Of a stretch of DNA of 64,000 bases, positions 52,607-61,934 are shown piece by piece; positions within the stretch are counted from its first letter, which is position 1; every line of letters begins with the position of its first letter. A program made the translations under genes and the position numbers. The DNA is from Aphanomyces cochlioides. Its lineage: Eukaryota > Oomycota > Saprolegniomycetes > Saprolegniales > Verrucalvaceae. The stretch is from contig JAHQRK010000026.1 in the NCBI GenBank assembly GCA_019828595.1, positions 956,635 to 1,020,634 on the forward strand. The letters run 5' to 3'. The notes below the pieces were generated by a model. The model searched no databases and was not told the DNA's origin. It saw only the letters and a program-made list of their open reading frames with translations.

Positions 52607-52629
52607 AGCTTGCAGCACTTTCATTCACT

Positions 52630-53230
52630 TCCACTGCGCAAAATGAATTTTGCGTAAGTTGTACATGCTTTCCTCTCACCTTTTTGCCTGGTCACTTGGG
52701 CCACCATATGAGGAGAATGCCCACCAACTCCAAAAGTCTACATTCGATCAGCATCAGCATTCGCTCGACGAGATTCTCTTGGCACAACGACCCGTGGGAC
52801 TGGTAGTGTACTTGTTCCATAGTCAAACCAAGATATATTTGCTTCCTACAGTAGCAACTATCGCGTACAACAGCACAACAGATCCACTTCAAACGTCCTG
52901 CAATGGCTTTTCCAAACCGCGCAACGAATGCTGAAGGACGTTGCGATAGCATTTGAGCCGCATATGTTGTATGATGACCACAATTCGACAGCAAAGGCCA
53001 AGCAGAAAGGCTCGGCGCCACGAAACCGTCTGAAGGTTTCGGGTTTTTGACAAAAGTGGAAACTATTTGATAACAGTAGACAAAAGTGGGCCATCTTACC
53101 AAAAGTGGGGGCAATTCTAAGAATGGGGGCCTTGCCCCCCCCACAGAGGAATTTCCAAAAGTGGGGACTGGTTTCAAATAGTGTTAAATATATTAAATAG
53201 TGGAAGAAATAATATGAAACCACCCTCGTC
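52630..53230. other. No recognised gene; contains a KSGG repeat block
   Basis: Open frames on both strands (52650-52934 plus, 52692-53177 minus) have no recognisable domain. The block 53039-53113 is an inverted match to 58448-58522, in which CAAAAGTGG(GGG) words recur. Confidence 0.4.
53039..53113. repeat. KSGG-coding repeat block, copy 1
   Basis: About 75 bp with TTGACAAAAGTGG, TATTTGATAACAGTAGA, CCATCTTACCAAAAGTGGGG in the plus orientation. The same block is found in reverse complement at 58448-58522, inside the C2HC/RING ORF, with a few changes. Read in frame it gives FDKSGNYLITVDKSG. Confidence 0.85.
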
Positions 53231-55439
53231 ATGGGCGAAAGTGAAGGCAACGACTCACCTCCACGTGATGCATGCACAAGCCAGGGGCGTACTGTATACA
53301 AGAATATGATTTTTGAAGACAGAAAGTCATGCCGCAACTTTCTGCAAGACATCGCTCTCAATCAAGGCAAACGCATTATTATAGACAAGAAATTAAGCGG
53401 TGGGAAGAATATAACATTTCGCTGCTCAAATCCCACTCCATGCTCCTTCTTTGTTCGAGTCCTTAAATCCAAGAAGAAGGATGTGCGTGGATTCTTCATC
53501 AGTTCCTTCAACTTGGAACATCATGGATGTTCTGGACATTCCAAGCCCACATGCCGTCAAATTACTGAAGATGAAGTCGCACGAGCGGCTGTGACGGCAA
53601 ATCCCAAAGCTTCTGCCTAGTTCAGCAGACCAGCGGCATGGCGTGTAACCAGCGAATGATGTATCGTGCTCAAGAAGCGATCAAGGAAGACATTATGGGA
53701 GATTATGAAGAAAATTTCAAGAAGTTGCCGTCCCTTTTAGAAGAATTTTGCCGTCTCAACCCTGGAAGTCATCAAGCGTTTGAACTGGATAGCAGGGACG
53801 CTACAAACGGGCATTTCTCAGCCACCCACACATTTCAAGACACATGGATCATGGTCAACGAGTCCTTGGAATTGATGGATCCTTCATGAAACACGGATCT
53901 TACCAAGAAGTCATGCTTATTTTAGTCGGGCGAACCGGCAACAATACCAACATTGTACTTGCGGTCGCTCTGTGTCGTAGTGAAGACGAAGACAATTGCC
54001 GATGGTTCCTTCATCAGGCAAAGACAGCTGGTGTCCAGTTTGATGGTGTACCAATTTTCACTGATCGTGGCGTGGGGTTGCTTGCAGCCTTTGAAAATAG
54101 TCGACTTGGCTGTATCGTTAGGTTTTGTGCACGACATATCATCGGCAACGTCATGAAGGCTTTCAATGGTTCTGTGCCTGCCGATCTCAAGGCTATGGTT
54201 TACCGCATTCAAGGTGCTGACACAGATGACGAGTAAAAATCACACTTGGCTGCTCTGAGTCTCACCCATGCAATTATTGCAAAGTATCTCGATGAGATCC
54301 CAAAAGAGAAATGGTTGATGCATCCATCCAGTGTTAGCGACATCAAGATGTATGGCTGGAGAACAACAAATTTTGTGGAATCGGCAAATGGTGCTGCTAT
54401 CCCTACAAGGTCGATGTTCCCGTTTCACTTTTTCAAAGATTAGAGCGCGTTCGGTGGCCACAAAATAATATGATATTTTTAAAATATCATGAAAAAAATC
54501 GATATCATGATATTGGGTTTCGTATACAGCGTTCAGTTGTCATCGTTATATCATGAACTTTCAGAAAAATATCATAATAATATCGTGAAAAAAATATGCA
54601 CCTCTGACCCTGTATATTTATATTGGAATATCGTTGAAGGTGCTTTGTGGTCGGGCCTGAATGTCACTCGAGTCTCAAGGAAGGGTGGATCTGCGTGAGA
54701 GGTCCACCGAGAAGCAAAAAGACAAGCACCGTCGTCAACGCTCGTTCATACTATTGATTACCAGTTGGTATACAACTACGCACTTATGCTACGAAGCGTG
54801 TCGAACGTCGGCGTTGACTGGAGCAGCATAGGTAAATGAGATTCCGGTTAGCGAGCGTATGAACCGGACACAGATGAAAACATGAAATTTGAATGCAAAC
54901 CGAACGCGCTTGATATAAAACGATATCTGTGAAAGTATGATATTTTGCTTGAATCAAATATAGCAATTTCATGATATGAAATATCACAATATTTCGCTGA
55001 CCACCGAACGCGCTCTTACATGGACATATTCATGAAGCAAGCATATGAAATCCAGAAAGAAGGCGAGTCGTGGCAACAAGATGGATACGAGGTGACACGT
55101 TATGCTGAGAAGGTGATTAAACAAGAGCAAACTCTTGCTGGCACCTACACTGTGCATCCCAGCACAAACTATGACGCTTGTGACCCATGCTACCTGGTGA
55201 GTAACTATTTGAGTGGATATGGCTGTGGCAATTCAGGTATTGAGCTCGTCCTGGAAGAAACCATTCAAGCTCGAAGTGTCCTGCCCCCATTGAGAACCCT
55301 CAACCATGTGGGGCGCAAGAAAACCAAACGAATGCGAAGCCATCAAGAACTACCAACCGTCCATTCCACAGTGAAAACTCGTAAGTGCACCCTATGCGGT
55401 GACGTCGGGCATAACAAACGCTCCTGTACCACCAACTAA
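53231..55439 (+). pseudogene. Second Mutator-like transposase, broken
   Basis: Parts in order: an N-terminal FAR1-like DNA-binding region (GKRIIIDKKLSGGKNITFRC, ISSFNLEHHGCSGHSKPTC) to a TAG at 53618; 53638-53889; 53844-54236 with VLGIDGSFMKHGSYQEVMLI (first Asp), VPIFTDRGVGLLAAFE (second Asp) and VRFCARHIIGNVMKAF; a TAA, then TNFVESANGAAIPTRSM (Glu region) to 54442; a MITE; then 55019-55439 ending in a CCHC knuckle (CTLCGDVGHNKRSC). Frame changes occur near 53630 and 53850. It differs clearly from the MULE at 2790. Confidence 0.85.
54443..55015. mobile_element. 573-bp Tourist-like (Harbinger-type) MITE
   Basis: The ends GAGCGCGTTCGGTGG and its reverse complement are flanked by TTA on both sides (54440-54442 and 55016-55018), the Harbinger target. 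The interior is AT-rich with inverted ATGATATT/AATATCAT words and no transposase. Element plus target copy is 576 bp, and the host MULE frame (FHFFKD | YMDIFMKQ) is continuous if it is subtracted. Confidence 0.88.
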
Positions 55440-55487
55440 AGCGTACCAGGTAAACAGTATCTGACAAAACCTGTTGAATATTCCTCC

Positions 55488-55675
55488 CGTAGTTTTGAGC
55501 AAGGCTCCCGTAGTTTTGAGCAAGGCTCTCGCAGTTTTGAGCAAGCCTCTCGCTGTTTTGAGCAACTCCGCTAGTTTTGAGCAAGACTCCGCTAGTTTTG
55601 AGCAAGACTCCTCTAGTTTTGAGCATTTCTCCGGTACTTTTGTGCAAATCTCCGGCAATTTTGAGCAAACTCTGT
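55488..55675. repeat. 21-bp minisatellite, about nine units
   Basis: Units of the type TCCCGTAGTTTTGAGCAAGG, one being shortened. The array is open on both strands, giving seven-residue repeats (APVVLSK-like on plus, LLKTSGV-like on minus). Divergence rises toward the right end. Confidence 0.85.
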
Positions 55676-56107
55676 TCTAGGCCTGATCAAAATCTCCTTA
55701 TCTTTTGCGCAATTCTTCCTACTGCATGACGTATGGGGCTAGATGTAGGTGATCCGAATTAGAACTCCATACAGTAAATAACATTCTCTCATTTCCAAGG
55801 ATACCCAATTTAGTGGAATGCAGCATCGAAAAACACGTACAATCAATAGTTTGCATGAATTAATTATGATGGTGATTCTAGGTTTGACAGTTCAATATTG
55901 AAACTATGATTAAAGCTGTATCTTTTCTCTGTATAAAATAAAAAGTATATCTTATTGATAATTGCTCCATTCGATCAGCAGTCTCTATTAATTTATACTT
56001 GTTTGATCTATCATCTTCGACAGTTGTATAGTATTGCAGAGATATTACATACATCATTGGATTGTAGAAACTTATGTTGCTTAGAATGTCCATTTCTTGC
56101 ACATATA
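55676..56107. other. No recognised gene
   Basis: AT-rich sequence between the minisatellite and the mariner element. No domain-bearing ORF was seen. Confidence 0.4.
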
Positions 56108-57942
56108 CTACTCCGGTCCATAATATAAGTTGGGTAGTTTTCACTTGAATAAAGTATTGAGGCCGAAAAAAGATATCTTGAAATTTTTATGAGATCTTCA
56201 AAATTTATAATACCCTTGAGAAATATAATTGTCTTCTACAATATTATGAAGTCGACTCAATTTTGACAATTCAAACAATTCAGAGCTTGGCTGAAGACCG
56301 ACGGATTGCACTGAAGGTTGAAGGATGCCAGGTTCATTTTGGTAGCGTCCTTGCTCATGTGAGGAAGCTTGAAATTGTTGCCTCCGTTGTCGTTCATTGA
56401 CAGTTCCATTACTTTTTGCAAAGTAATGAAAGACTTGCCGATCGTTTCCATCGGAAGTTCACAAAATTCAGCTTCTACAACAGGAATGAGTTCGTCGATA
56501 GACTGAGAACTCTTTCGCTGCTGTATACTTTGAATAGAGTTAAATATTCCTAAGTCGAGCACGTTGAAATCGGGACTGTTGGCCGGCTGGTTCGAAACGT
56601 CGATGGCCATGATGCTATGCCTACGAAGCTCAGCGGTATCAATACACCAGTGTGGGCTGGCATTTTCTTGTTGGATATTCACACGCGCCACAGAACGGGG
56701 CATTTTGGCTTGTATCGCTGGTATAACTTTGTTGAGGACCATTTCTCGATAAGCCGCAGCGTCAACACTCTTTGGTACGGTGACCAGAATACCCCTTGGT
56801 CTGTTCTTGCTTGAACGGACGGCCTCGACTTGGGATACGAACGGCCAAATACCGATCTTGCCGTCAAAGAATTGCTTCTTCTGGGGATCAAAGCGGGGAC
56901 GCGCAACCGCAGCCAAAAACATTACCTTCTTGATGAACTTGGTGGACTTGAGAGGGCGCAATGGGAGTTCCTCATCGCCGTACGCATAGAACCTTCTTTT
57001 AACCTTAGTCACATAGAACCATTTTTCATCAATATGCACACGATCGCGCATACTAAAAAAACATGGCCTCCATGCAACTGAGGTTGAAGAAGGTACATCG
57101 CGTGTCGGATTCGCCAAGCTTGATTTTCCAGTGTCAATAATGGCTTCACTCGACTTGAATGCCCGCGGAGATTTCCATCGTTGTTGATGTGGCGCATGAT
57201 GGTTGTTTTTGGCACTCCCGATGAAGCTGCAGTTGTCTTGAGTGTCTGGCGGTCTTCCAAGGGGGCTGCCTTGATGGCCGCTTCGATTTGTTTACTGGTT
57301 CGGAGCTTCATCCGTCCAGAATTTCCTAGAGAAGTAATCCTTCAGAAAATTATCCTCATATAAATGAATATTTGTTTGCTAAATACAAATTTCTACAGGA
57401 TTTTACCTTTTCTCTTGGTGGTGATGTCGGCGATGGGAGACCCAGATGCAAGAGAGTCTCGGGCTCGTGCTCACAGGCGCGATATTACGCTCCAATGGCA
57501 GCCATACACTCGTGAAACTGCGGCGAATGCGCCGCGATCGATCTTTCCTCGACTCGAGCGCTCCAGTAGAAGCTGATAGGCTTCGCCGCGCTCATCTCCC
57601 GTGAGATTCCGTCGAGTCGTAGCCACTGCGTTTGGCCGTTTCCTTTGTTGTAAACTTGGTCGAGGCATGGTAGAAGGTATTTGGATGGAATGGTCGTGTT
57701 GTTGGTGTGTTAAAAGCAATTGTGAGCTCACAGCGGGTGTAGAGTTCTCAAAAATGTTGCATTCTCCCCCTTTGGGAGCTCATATCTCTGGTTTCCCGCC
57801 GAGTTCCGTACTTCAAAAAGCACCCAATCAATGCCCGAGATTCGCTCTATTCGTGTGACCAATTAGATCACTGATCGGACACAAATTAGAAAAATTCCGC
57901 GAATCAAAAGTCGACTACAACTTATATTATGGACCGGAGTAG
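56108..57942 (-). mobile_element. Mariner-like element with Stowaway-like ends
   Basis: The left end CTACTCCGGTCCATAATATA... and the right end are perfect 25-bp inverted repeats, with TA on both sides (56106-56107 and 57943-57944). The terminal sequence resembles the CTCCCTCCGTCCCATAATATA class known from plant mariner-like elements and Stowaway MITEs. The 1835-bp body holds one transposase gene on the minus strand. Confidence 0.92.
56257..57731 (-). pseudogene. Mariner-like transposase (DD39D type), inactivated
   Basis: From 57731: NLTGDERGEAYQLLLERSS and YGCHWSVISRL (first HTH), a TGA at 57471, an 81-bp GT-AG intron (57326-57406), SKQIEAAIKAAPLEDRQTLK and SGVPKTTIMRHI (second HTH), a frame change near 57070, then RDRVHIDEKWFYVTK (first Asp), VNIQQENASPHWC (Glu where the second Asp is expected) and NSPDFNVLDLGIFNSIQ (third Asp). 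The Asp-to-Glu change plus the stop and frameshift indicate a dead copy. Conservation is otherwise good, so inactivation seems fairly recent. Confidence 0.88.
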
Positions 57943-57975
57943 TATCAAATTTTAGAGTTGAAAGAACAAATTCAA

Positions 57976-58539
57976 TTATATGTTTAATACAATGAATGGT
58001 TTGCGACAGAATGGACAAGGAGGTGGACCTTCGCGGCGACCCAATACGGGATCTCGCCCGTTATGGATTGCTTCGAGTTTAAGAAAGCACTTTTCATGCA
58101 ACTTGTGGTCACATGTCACAGACTGGAGCCACTTTCGTGCGGGGGATTCGCAAATTCCACACCGCTCCAACTTTGGGACATACTTGTTTCTTTTTCTCTC
58201 GGCGTCTTTCCTTTTTGCGACAGCTTTCGCGGCATCTAGACGCTTTTGGCGCAACTCAGGGTCGCGCTTTTCTTTGCACCTGCGTCGCTTCTGATGAACC
58301 TGCAAATTACGCTTGCATGAAAACGTTGAGCGACACTTTTTACAGTAGAATGCACCGTTTGCCTTTTGTGGGGGCAATGGCATATTAATATGACAAGTGT
58401 GGGGGCCCACAAGAAATGACTGGTGATGGCCCCCACTTCCAATCGTTTTGCCCCCACTTTTGGTAAGATGGTCCACTTTTTCTACTGTTATCAAATAGCC
58501 CCCACTTTTGTCAAAAGCCCGAAGGTTTCGTTTGCCCAC
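57976..58539 (-). CDS. C2HC finger plus RING-H2 protein, 187 aa
   Basis: Residues 1-40 contain a KSGG repeat (RAFDKSGGYLITVEKVDHL, TKSGG). A C2HC/C2H2-like finger spans residues 66-88 (YCKKCRSTFSCKRNLQVHQK, RRRC), followed by a strongly basic helix (RQKRLDAAKAVAKRKDAERK). A RING-H2 finger spans 127-178: CGIC, CDHKLHEKC, CPFC with spacing C-x2-C-x12-C-x-H-x2-H-x2-C...C-x2-C. A ubiquitin ligase with nucleic-acid binding is a reasonable inference. The repeat block in its 5' part is shared with 53039-53113, so the start may be at Met53 (58383) and the gene may belong to a mobile family. Confidence 0.6.
   Translation of the reverse strand: MGKRNLRAFDKSGGYLITVEKVDHLTKSGGKTIGSGGHHQSFLVGPHTCHINMPLPPQKANGAFYCKKCRSTFSCKRNLQVHQKRRRCKEKRDPELRQKRLDAAKAVAKRKDAERKRNKYVPKLERCGICESPARKWLQSVTCDHKLHEKCFLKLEAIHNGRDPVLGRREGPPPCPFCRKPFIVLNI
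58448..58522. repeat. KSGG-coding repeat block, copy 2 (inverted)
   Basis: Reverse complement of the block at 53039-53113, with more intact CCCCCACTTTTG words. It forms the N-terminal coding part of the C2HC/RING ORF. Confidence 0.85.
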
Positions 58540-59585
58540 CTAAAGTCGTGAAGAACACTGCCGGCTACTGTCGTGTGACAAGCTGAACCCTCAACCTTGT
58601 TCCAGTGGTACTCAGCTAGTCAGGACAACTTTTTGAGATTGTTGGCATTCGCGTGAGATTTCATGTTTCCCGCACGGCATTATTGAACTGCAATGCACGG
58701 AAGTATTAGTAAGGAAAGCGGGCTAGTTAGCGTTCTCTAGCAGGGTTGGGAAGGCTGTCGGAGCTGCATTTGTCAAGGTTGACCTGTCTTCGCCTCATGC
58801 ATTTTTCAAAATTTATATCAGGGTATTATGATTGGAAATATTATGTTTCAAAGGTTTATTCTATTAATATTACTTACTGTCAAAATGAATATGCCAAATA
58901 AAATAATATTATACAGGATATAAGTTTGGAGTGGGAGGCGAAAACTGGGGGACTCTGTGTGTTGGTAACACACAGCCTGCGCAACAGATACTGCACCGAC
59001 AATATGGTTCGTCGCTGTTTTGGTCGGCCTTCACCCTAGTATGGGTGCGGAAAGGATAACATGATTGATAAAACACTACATGCACCACAGATGGCCACGA
59101 TGGCCACGCGGAACGCCACGATAGAGCTTGCTTCATTCCCGGAGGAGAAGCAGTGTTTGGCGGAGTAATCCGAGCTGCAAATCGCCATAACTTTTCCCAG
59201 CTACAGTACGTCAGTTCTTAGTTGATGATGTGGACAGATTCAATTCTGGGATTCGCCAACGCAATGGAGGATACTGCTCATAAACTGAAAAGTGCCGAAT
59301 CGACCGTCGACGCGGGTACACGACAGCCTCGGGAAATCTTAAACAGTAGCCAGAGGCGCTGTCGCTAGAACTCGTTCGTTTGACGCGACAGCAACTCAGT
59401 CGAGCAAGCGAAGTTGATGGTTTGTGTTGAGAGTGAAAGTGTTGCGAAAAGAGCTCATGCACCGTGCAAATTACTACCTGCAACGTATACCAACTTCAGT
59501 CATGCAGAGTTCAACGTAACAGATTGGCGTCAGCGTTTCCAGTGTGGCGATGCTGGACTCAGAGTTCGATCTAATGAATTGATAA
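58540..59585. other. No recognised gene
   Basis: Short ORFs only (58909-59136 and 59211-59483 on minus), one with a few cysteines (CRCSICCAGC) but no complete finger. No replication-protein motif was found here. Confidence 0.4.
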
Positions 59586-59612
59586 CCCCCAAACCCCCAA
59601 ACCGCCAAACGA
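59583..59612. promoter_or_regulatory. CCCCCAAA tract upstream of capsid-like gene
   Basis: TAACCCCCAAACCCCCAAAC, then CGCCAAACG, lies 13-40 bp before the ATG at 59625. The motif is the complement of the terminal TTTGGGGG repeat and resembles tracts upstream of other intact genes. Regulatory function is inferred. Confidence 0.4.
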
Positions 59613-59624
59613 ACTAGGGAAATT

Positions 59625-60668
59625 ATGATAGAACAGCTACGAAAGCAAGGCAAGTTGCGTGGAAGTGGTCCTAATGTTATCCCCCCTGATAATGCTGGCA
59701 CAAGTGATGATGTCGATATGGCCCCTATTGGAGAAGGCGAACCTCGACCTCGTATCGATAACCCGCACGTTGACCCTGTTCCTCCTGACGACGGTGGCAT
59801 CTCTGCTGGTGTTGCTTTATTTGCATCCTCTGGAAGAGGTGGACGAACCGATGGTTCTGAATCAAGTGTGGACCCCTTTCGACATTGGATGTATCGACCA
59901 TACACTGAAACCCAAAACTCTATCCTGCCTTATCGATACATTGGAAGTGGAACCTGTGTTGTTCCCTCTGGTGCGAACGCTGCATCCCAAGTGTCAAGCT
60001 ATTCGTTTCGACTCAATTCTCCCTACGATATCCTCACTACAACGACTTACTCTGCTGACCCTGCACCTGCTGCTGATACTGCGGATGGAACTGTTCAAAC
60101 TGCTCAAATGTTCACCTTTTGGTCTGCTCTCTATCGATATTGGACTGTTGTTGCTTGCCACTACAACGTACATGTTTGGCTTAATGATCAAGGCAATGAC
60201 CAAGAAATGAGTGTATGGATATACCACAATGGTCAACAACAACCTCCTTTGATTGCTGATGCAAGCAATGTTGTTACGGATCTTGCAAGGGAAACGCATA
60301 GACACACTCATCTGAAGACACTACGCCTGGATCGAACCGATACTGGCAAGTCTATTTACAACGGAGGCATTCATTTCAGTGGAGAGTATCGTCCTGGCAA
60401 CTACACTGTTCACAACGATGTCGCCGAAGACGAATACAAAGAAACATGGCATCGTACAACAGAAGTACCAAGTCTACGTGAAGTATGCACTGTCATTGTC
60501 AACCGCAGTGACCGTCAACGAGCTATCTATGCTGGTTCTGATGTTACATTTCGATATGTCCTAGAAATCACGTACAAAGTGCAATGGAAGGACTTGAAGG
60601 CAGACTTTCAATACCCTACTCAACTTACAGACTTCTCTGCTATCACGGATGCAATTGGCATTGCTTAA
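59625..60668 (+). CDS. Capsid-like protein (CRESS-DNA-virus type), 347 aa
   Basis: Intact frame. Residues 1-80 are disordered, Pro/Gly/Asp-rich. From about 90 the sequence has the cadence of a single-jelly-roll capsid: NSILPYRYIGSGTCVVPS, SYSFRLNSPYDILTTTT, MFTFWSALYRYWTVVACHYN, HVWLNDQGNDQEMSVWIY, then HFSGEYRPGNYTVHNDV and a C-terminal VTFRYVLEITYKVQWKDL. In small circular Rep-encoding ssDNA viruses capsids carry very similar SFRLNSPYD / YxxYxVxxCxYxVxxW / ITYYVQF-like strands. Unlike most of them the N-terminus is not basic; the next ORF is. No lesion is present. Alternative: an unrelated beta-rich cellular protein. Confidence 0.6.
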   Translation: MIEQLRKQGKLRGSGPNVIPPDNAGTSDDVDMAPIGEGEPRPRIDNPHVDPVPPDDGGISAGVALFASSGRGGRTDGSESSVDPFRHWMYRPYTETQNSILPYRYIGSGTCVVPSGANAASQVSSYSFRLNSPYDILTTTTYSADPAPAADTADGTVQTAQMFTFWSALYRYWTVVACHYNVHVWLNDQGNDQEMSVWIYHNGQQQPPLIADASNVVTDLARETHRHTHLKTLRLDRTDTGKSIYNGGIHFSGEYRPGNYTVHNDVAEDEYKETWHRTTEVPSLREVCTVIVNRSDRQRAIYAGSDVTFRYVLEITYKVQWKDLKADFQYPTQLTDFSAITDAIGIA

Positions 60669-60687
60669 TCATTTTTCAATATACATT

Positions 60688-60861
60688 ATGGTGTCTACAC
60701 GTTCTCGCAGAGGAAGACCTTTGCCTGCGCCTAGACGCCCTAGAGCCCAAGGGCCACAGTATGCACCACGCGACGAATGCAAGCGCCATAGATTGCCTGA
60801 CAGAAAAGCAAAGTCCATACAAGTCACAACATACAGAAGAAGACCTGTAATTAGACGTTAA
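60688..60861 (+). CDS. 57-aa arginine-rich protein
   Basis: Starts 19 bp after the capsid-like stop. The sequence is Arg/Pro-rich throughout (MVSTRSRRGRPLPAPRRPRA, KAKSIQVTTYRRRPVIRR), much like the basic, DNA-binding N-terminus of CRESS-virus capsids but as a separate frame. It ends at 60861, directly abutting the stop of the opposite-strand ORF. Likely a small nucleic-acid-binding or nuclear-entry protein of the same cassette; this is inference from composition and position. Confidence 0.5.
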   Translation: MVSTRSRRGRPLPAPRRPRAQGPQYAPRDECKRHRLPDRKAKSIQVTTYRRRPVIRR

Positions 60862-61341
60862 CTAACTGTCATCTGGGTTCTCTACATCTTCAGTACTCGA
60901 AAGACCGCTATCGCTATCTGAATCGTCTTCAAGAGGAGCGAAAAACGACTCTGGGATGGCACGCATGACAACTTTGGCATTATTGGCACTGGCAATGGCT
61001 TGAAACCGCTTGTTCTGGAGGTTGACAGATCTTGCAAGTCGAATAGCTGAGTGTTTCTTCATAGATTCGCGGTTCTTCTTGTATCTTGACACTGCCAATT
61101 CCATTCGCAAACGTGCAACTTCTTGTCTTGCTTGGGCCAATTCTTGCTCGCAATCCGTCAACATGTTTTGGTAGTATCATGCCGTGGCTGTCTTCGATTT
61201 CGCCATCTTGTCAATCAGCCTTGACTTGTTTCCGAGTTCTTCTTGCAGCGCAGAGTTTTCCTTCATCAAATAGTCCCCAAGGGGGCCAACGACTATGGAC
61301 CAGGCGTTTCTTGAAATGGGTCTTGTGGGTGCTGTCGGCAT
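60862..61341 (-). CDS. Coiled-coil protein with one in-frame TGA
   Basis: From an ATG at 61341 the frame gives AWSIVVGPLGDYLMKENSAL then QEELGNKSRLIDKMAKSKTA, a TGA at 61177-61179, and from an ATG at 61164 a 100-aa tail: QELAQARQEVARLRMELAVS (heptad-like coiled coil), a basic stretch and an acidic Ser-rich end (PLEDDSDSDSGLSSTEDVEN). The TGA may be a lesion, a readthrough site or the boundary of two ORFs. Leu-zipper plus basic composition recalls bZIP-like regulators but no clear bZIP basic region is seen. Confidence 0.45.
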
Positions 61342-61644
61342 GGTAATTTGAGAAATGATTTAGTGGAAGATAAGTACGGTTAGAACTTCCATACGGTTGT
61401 GACCTTTGGCAACAGTCGTCCGGTTGTTTATTCCATTCCGGATAACCTGTATAAATAAATACTTCCATGGATATCCCCCAATATAAGATGGAGAAGGAGA
61501 CGTTACACGGCTCATTCTTCTAAGTCCATAGTATAGGGGGGTAAGGTACAGTCACTGTACACTTGGCAGTACAGTGAATTGGATACTTTGTGTTGCAAAC
61601 GTATTGTAAAAATTTACAGTACATATTGTGGCGAGCCCTAGTCC
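61342..61644. other. No recognised gene
   Basis: Contains TACAGTCACTGTA-type short palindromes near 61548-61580 and a G-run (ATAGGGGGGTAAGG). No viral origin nonanucleotide in a stem-loop could be identified. Confidence 0.35.
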
Positions 61645-61934
61645 TTATGCATACTCGACAACATGGATGCCTGCATGTGATAGGGGGCACTGGGTCAGTT
61701 ATTTGTAGAAGACAAATGGCAAACATTTCGTGCTTTTCATCGCTCTGGTGTTGTCAGCGTGAGCGGCGGCTTTTCTTCGATGATCGCGCGCTCATCGAAG
61801 CGCCGCATTCTCTTTTGCACGAGCCAAAACTTCCTCACGCGTCAGACACCTCGACGATCTCTTATAACGCGCCGCATTCTTTACAAACATGCACGCGTTG
61901 CACCGAGGGCAACTGTACTCCTTCGACTGCATGA
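61645..61934 (-). pseudogene. RING-like zinc-finger relic, copy 2
   Basis: On the minus strand the ATG at 61934 opens MQSKEYSCPRCNACMFVKNA, with a zinc-ribbon-like CPRCNAC absent from copy 1, then KRSSRCLTREEVLARAKENA and a TGA near 61797. Downstream, in other frames, ITDPVPPITCRHPCCRVCI retains the RING His. Damage is complementary to copy 1 at 5055-5387. Confidence 0.6.

Larger units (their letters stand above)
47365..52624 (-). pseudogene. Mucin/PAN secreted protein gene split by a hAT element
   Basis: Reading leftwards from the start region near 52624/52578: cysteine module (WACVRVDGVSLLYFPVTID, YISCGCDYKDKSF, LGPSHWCKTGKP), Thr/Pro repeats to about 51690, an interruption by the hAT element (49084-51681), more PAATPASTPDATP repeats, TTTTRSPTTT-type repeats, then three PAN modules (VDYPGNDIAQTSREDPQDCC; LDFPGNAIDQTNRENPDDWC; GHDIDNLAGSPEDCCAFC). 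Frame changes occur near 51700, at the start of PAN 1 and in PAN 2 where two bases are missing from the TGGACTCCATGG-like site; PAN 2 also has Trp for one Cys. The signal peptide region carries a hairpin. It has the same domain order as the intact gene at 17012. Confidence 0.82.

Noticed and set aside
55488..55675. CRISPR-like array
   Set aside because: The 21-bp units are contiguous with no unique spacers; it is a minisatellite.
61165..61540. CRESS-virus replication origin near the capsid-like cassette
   Set aside because: TAGTAT-containing words occur (for example near 61172) but none lies in the loop of a convincing stem.
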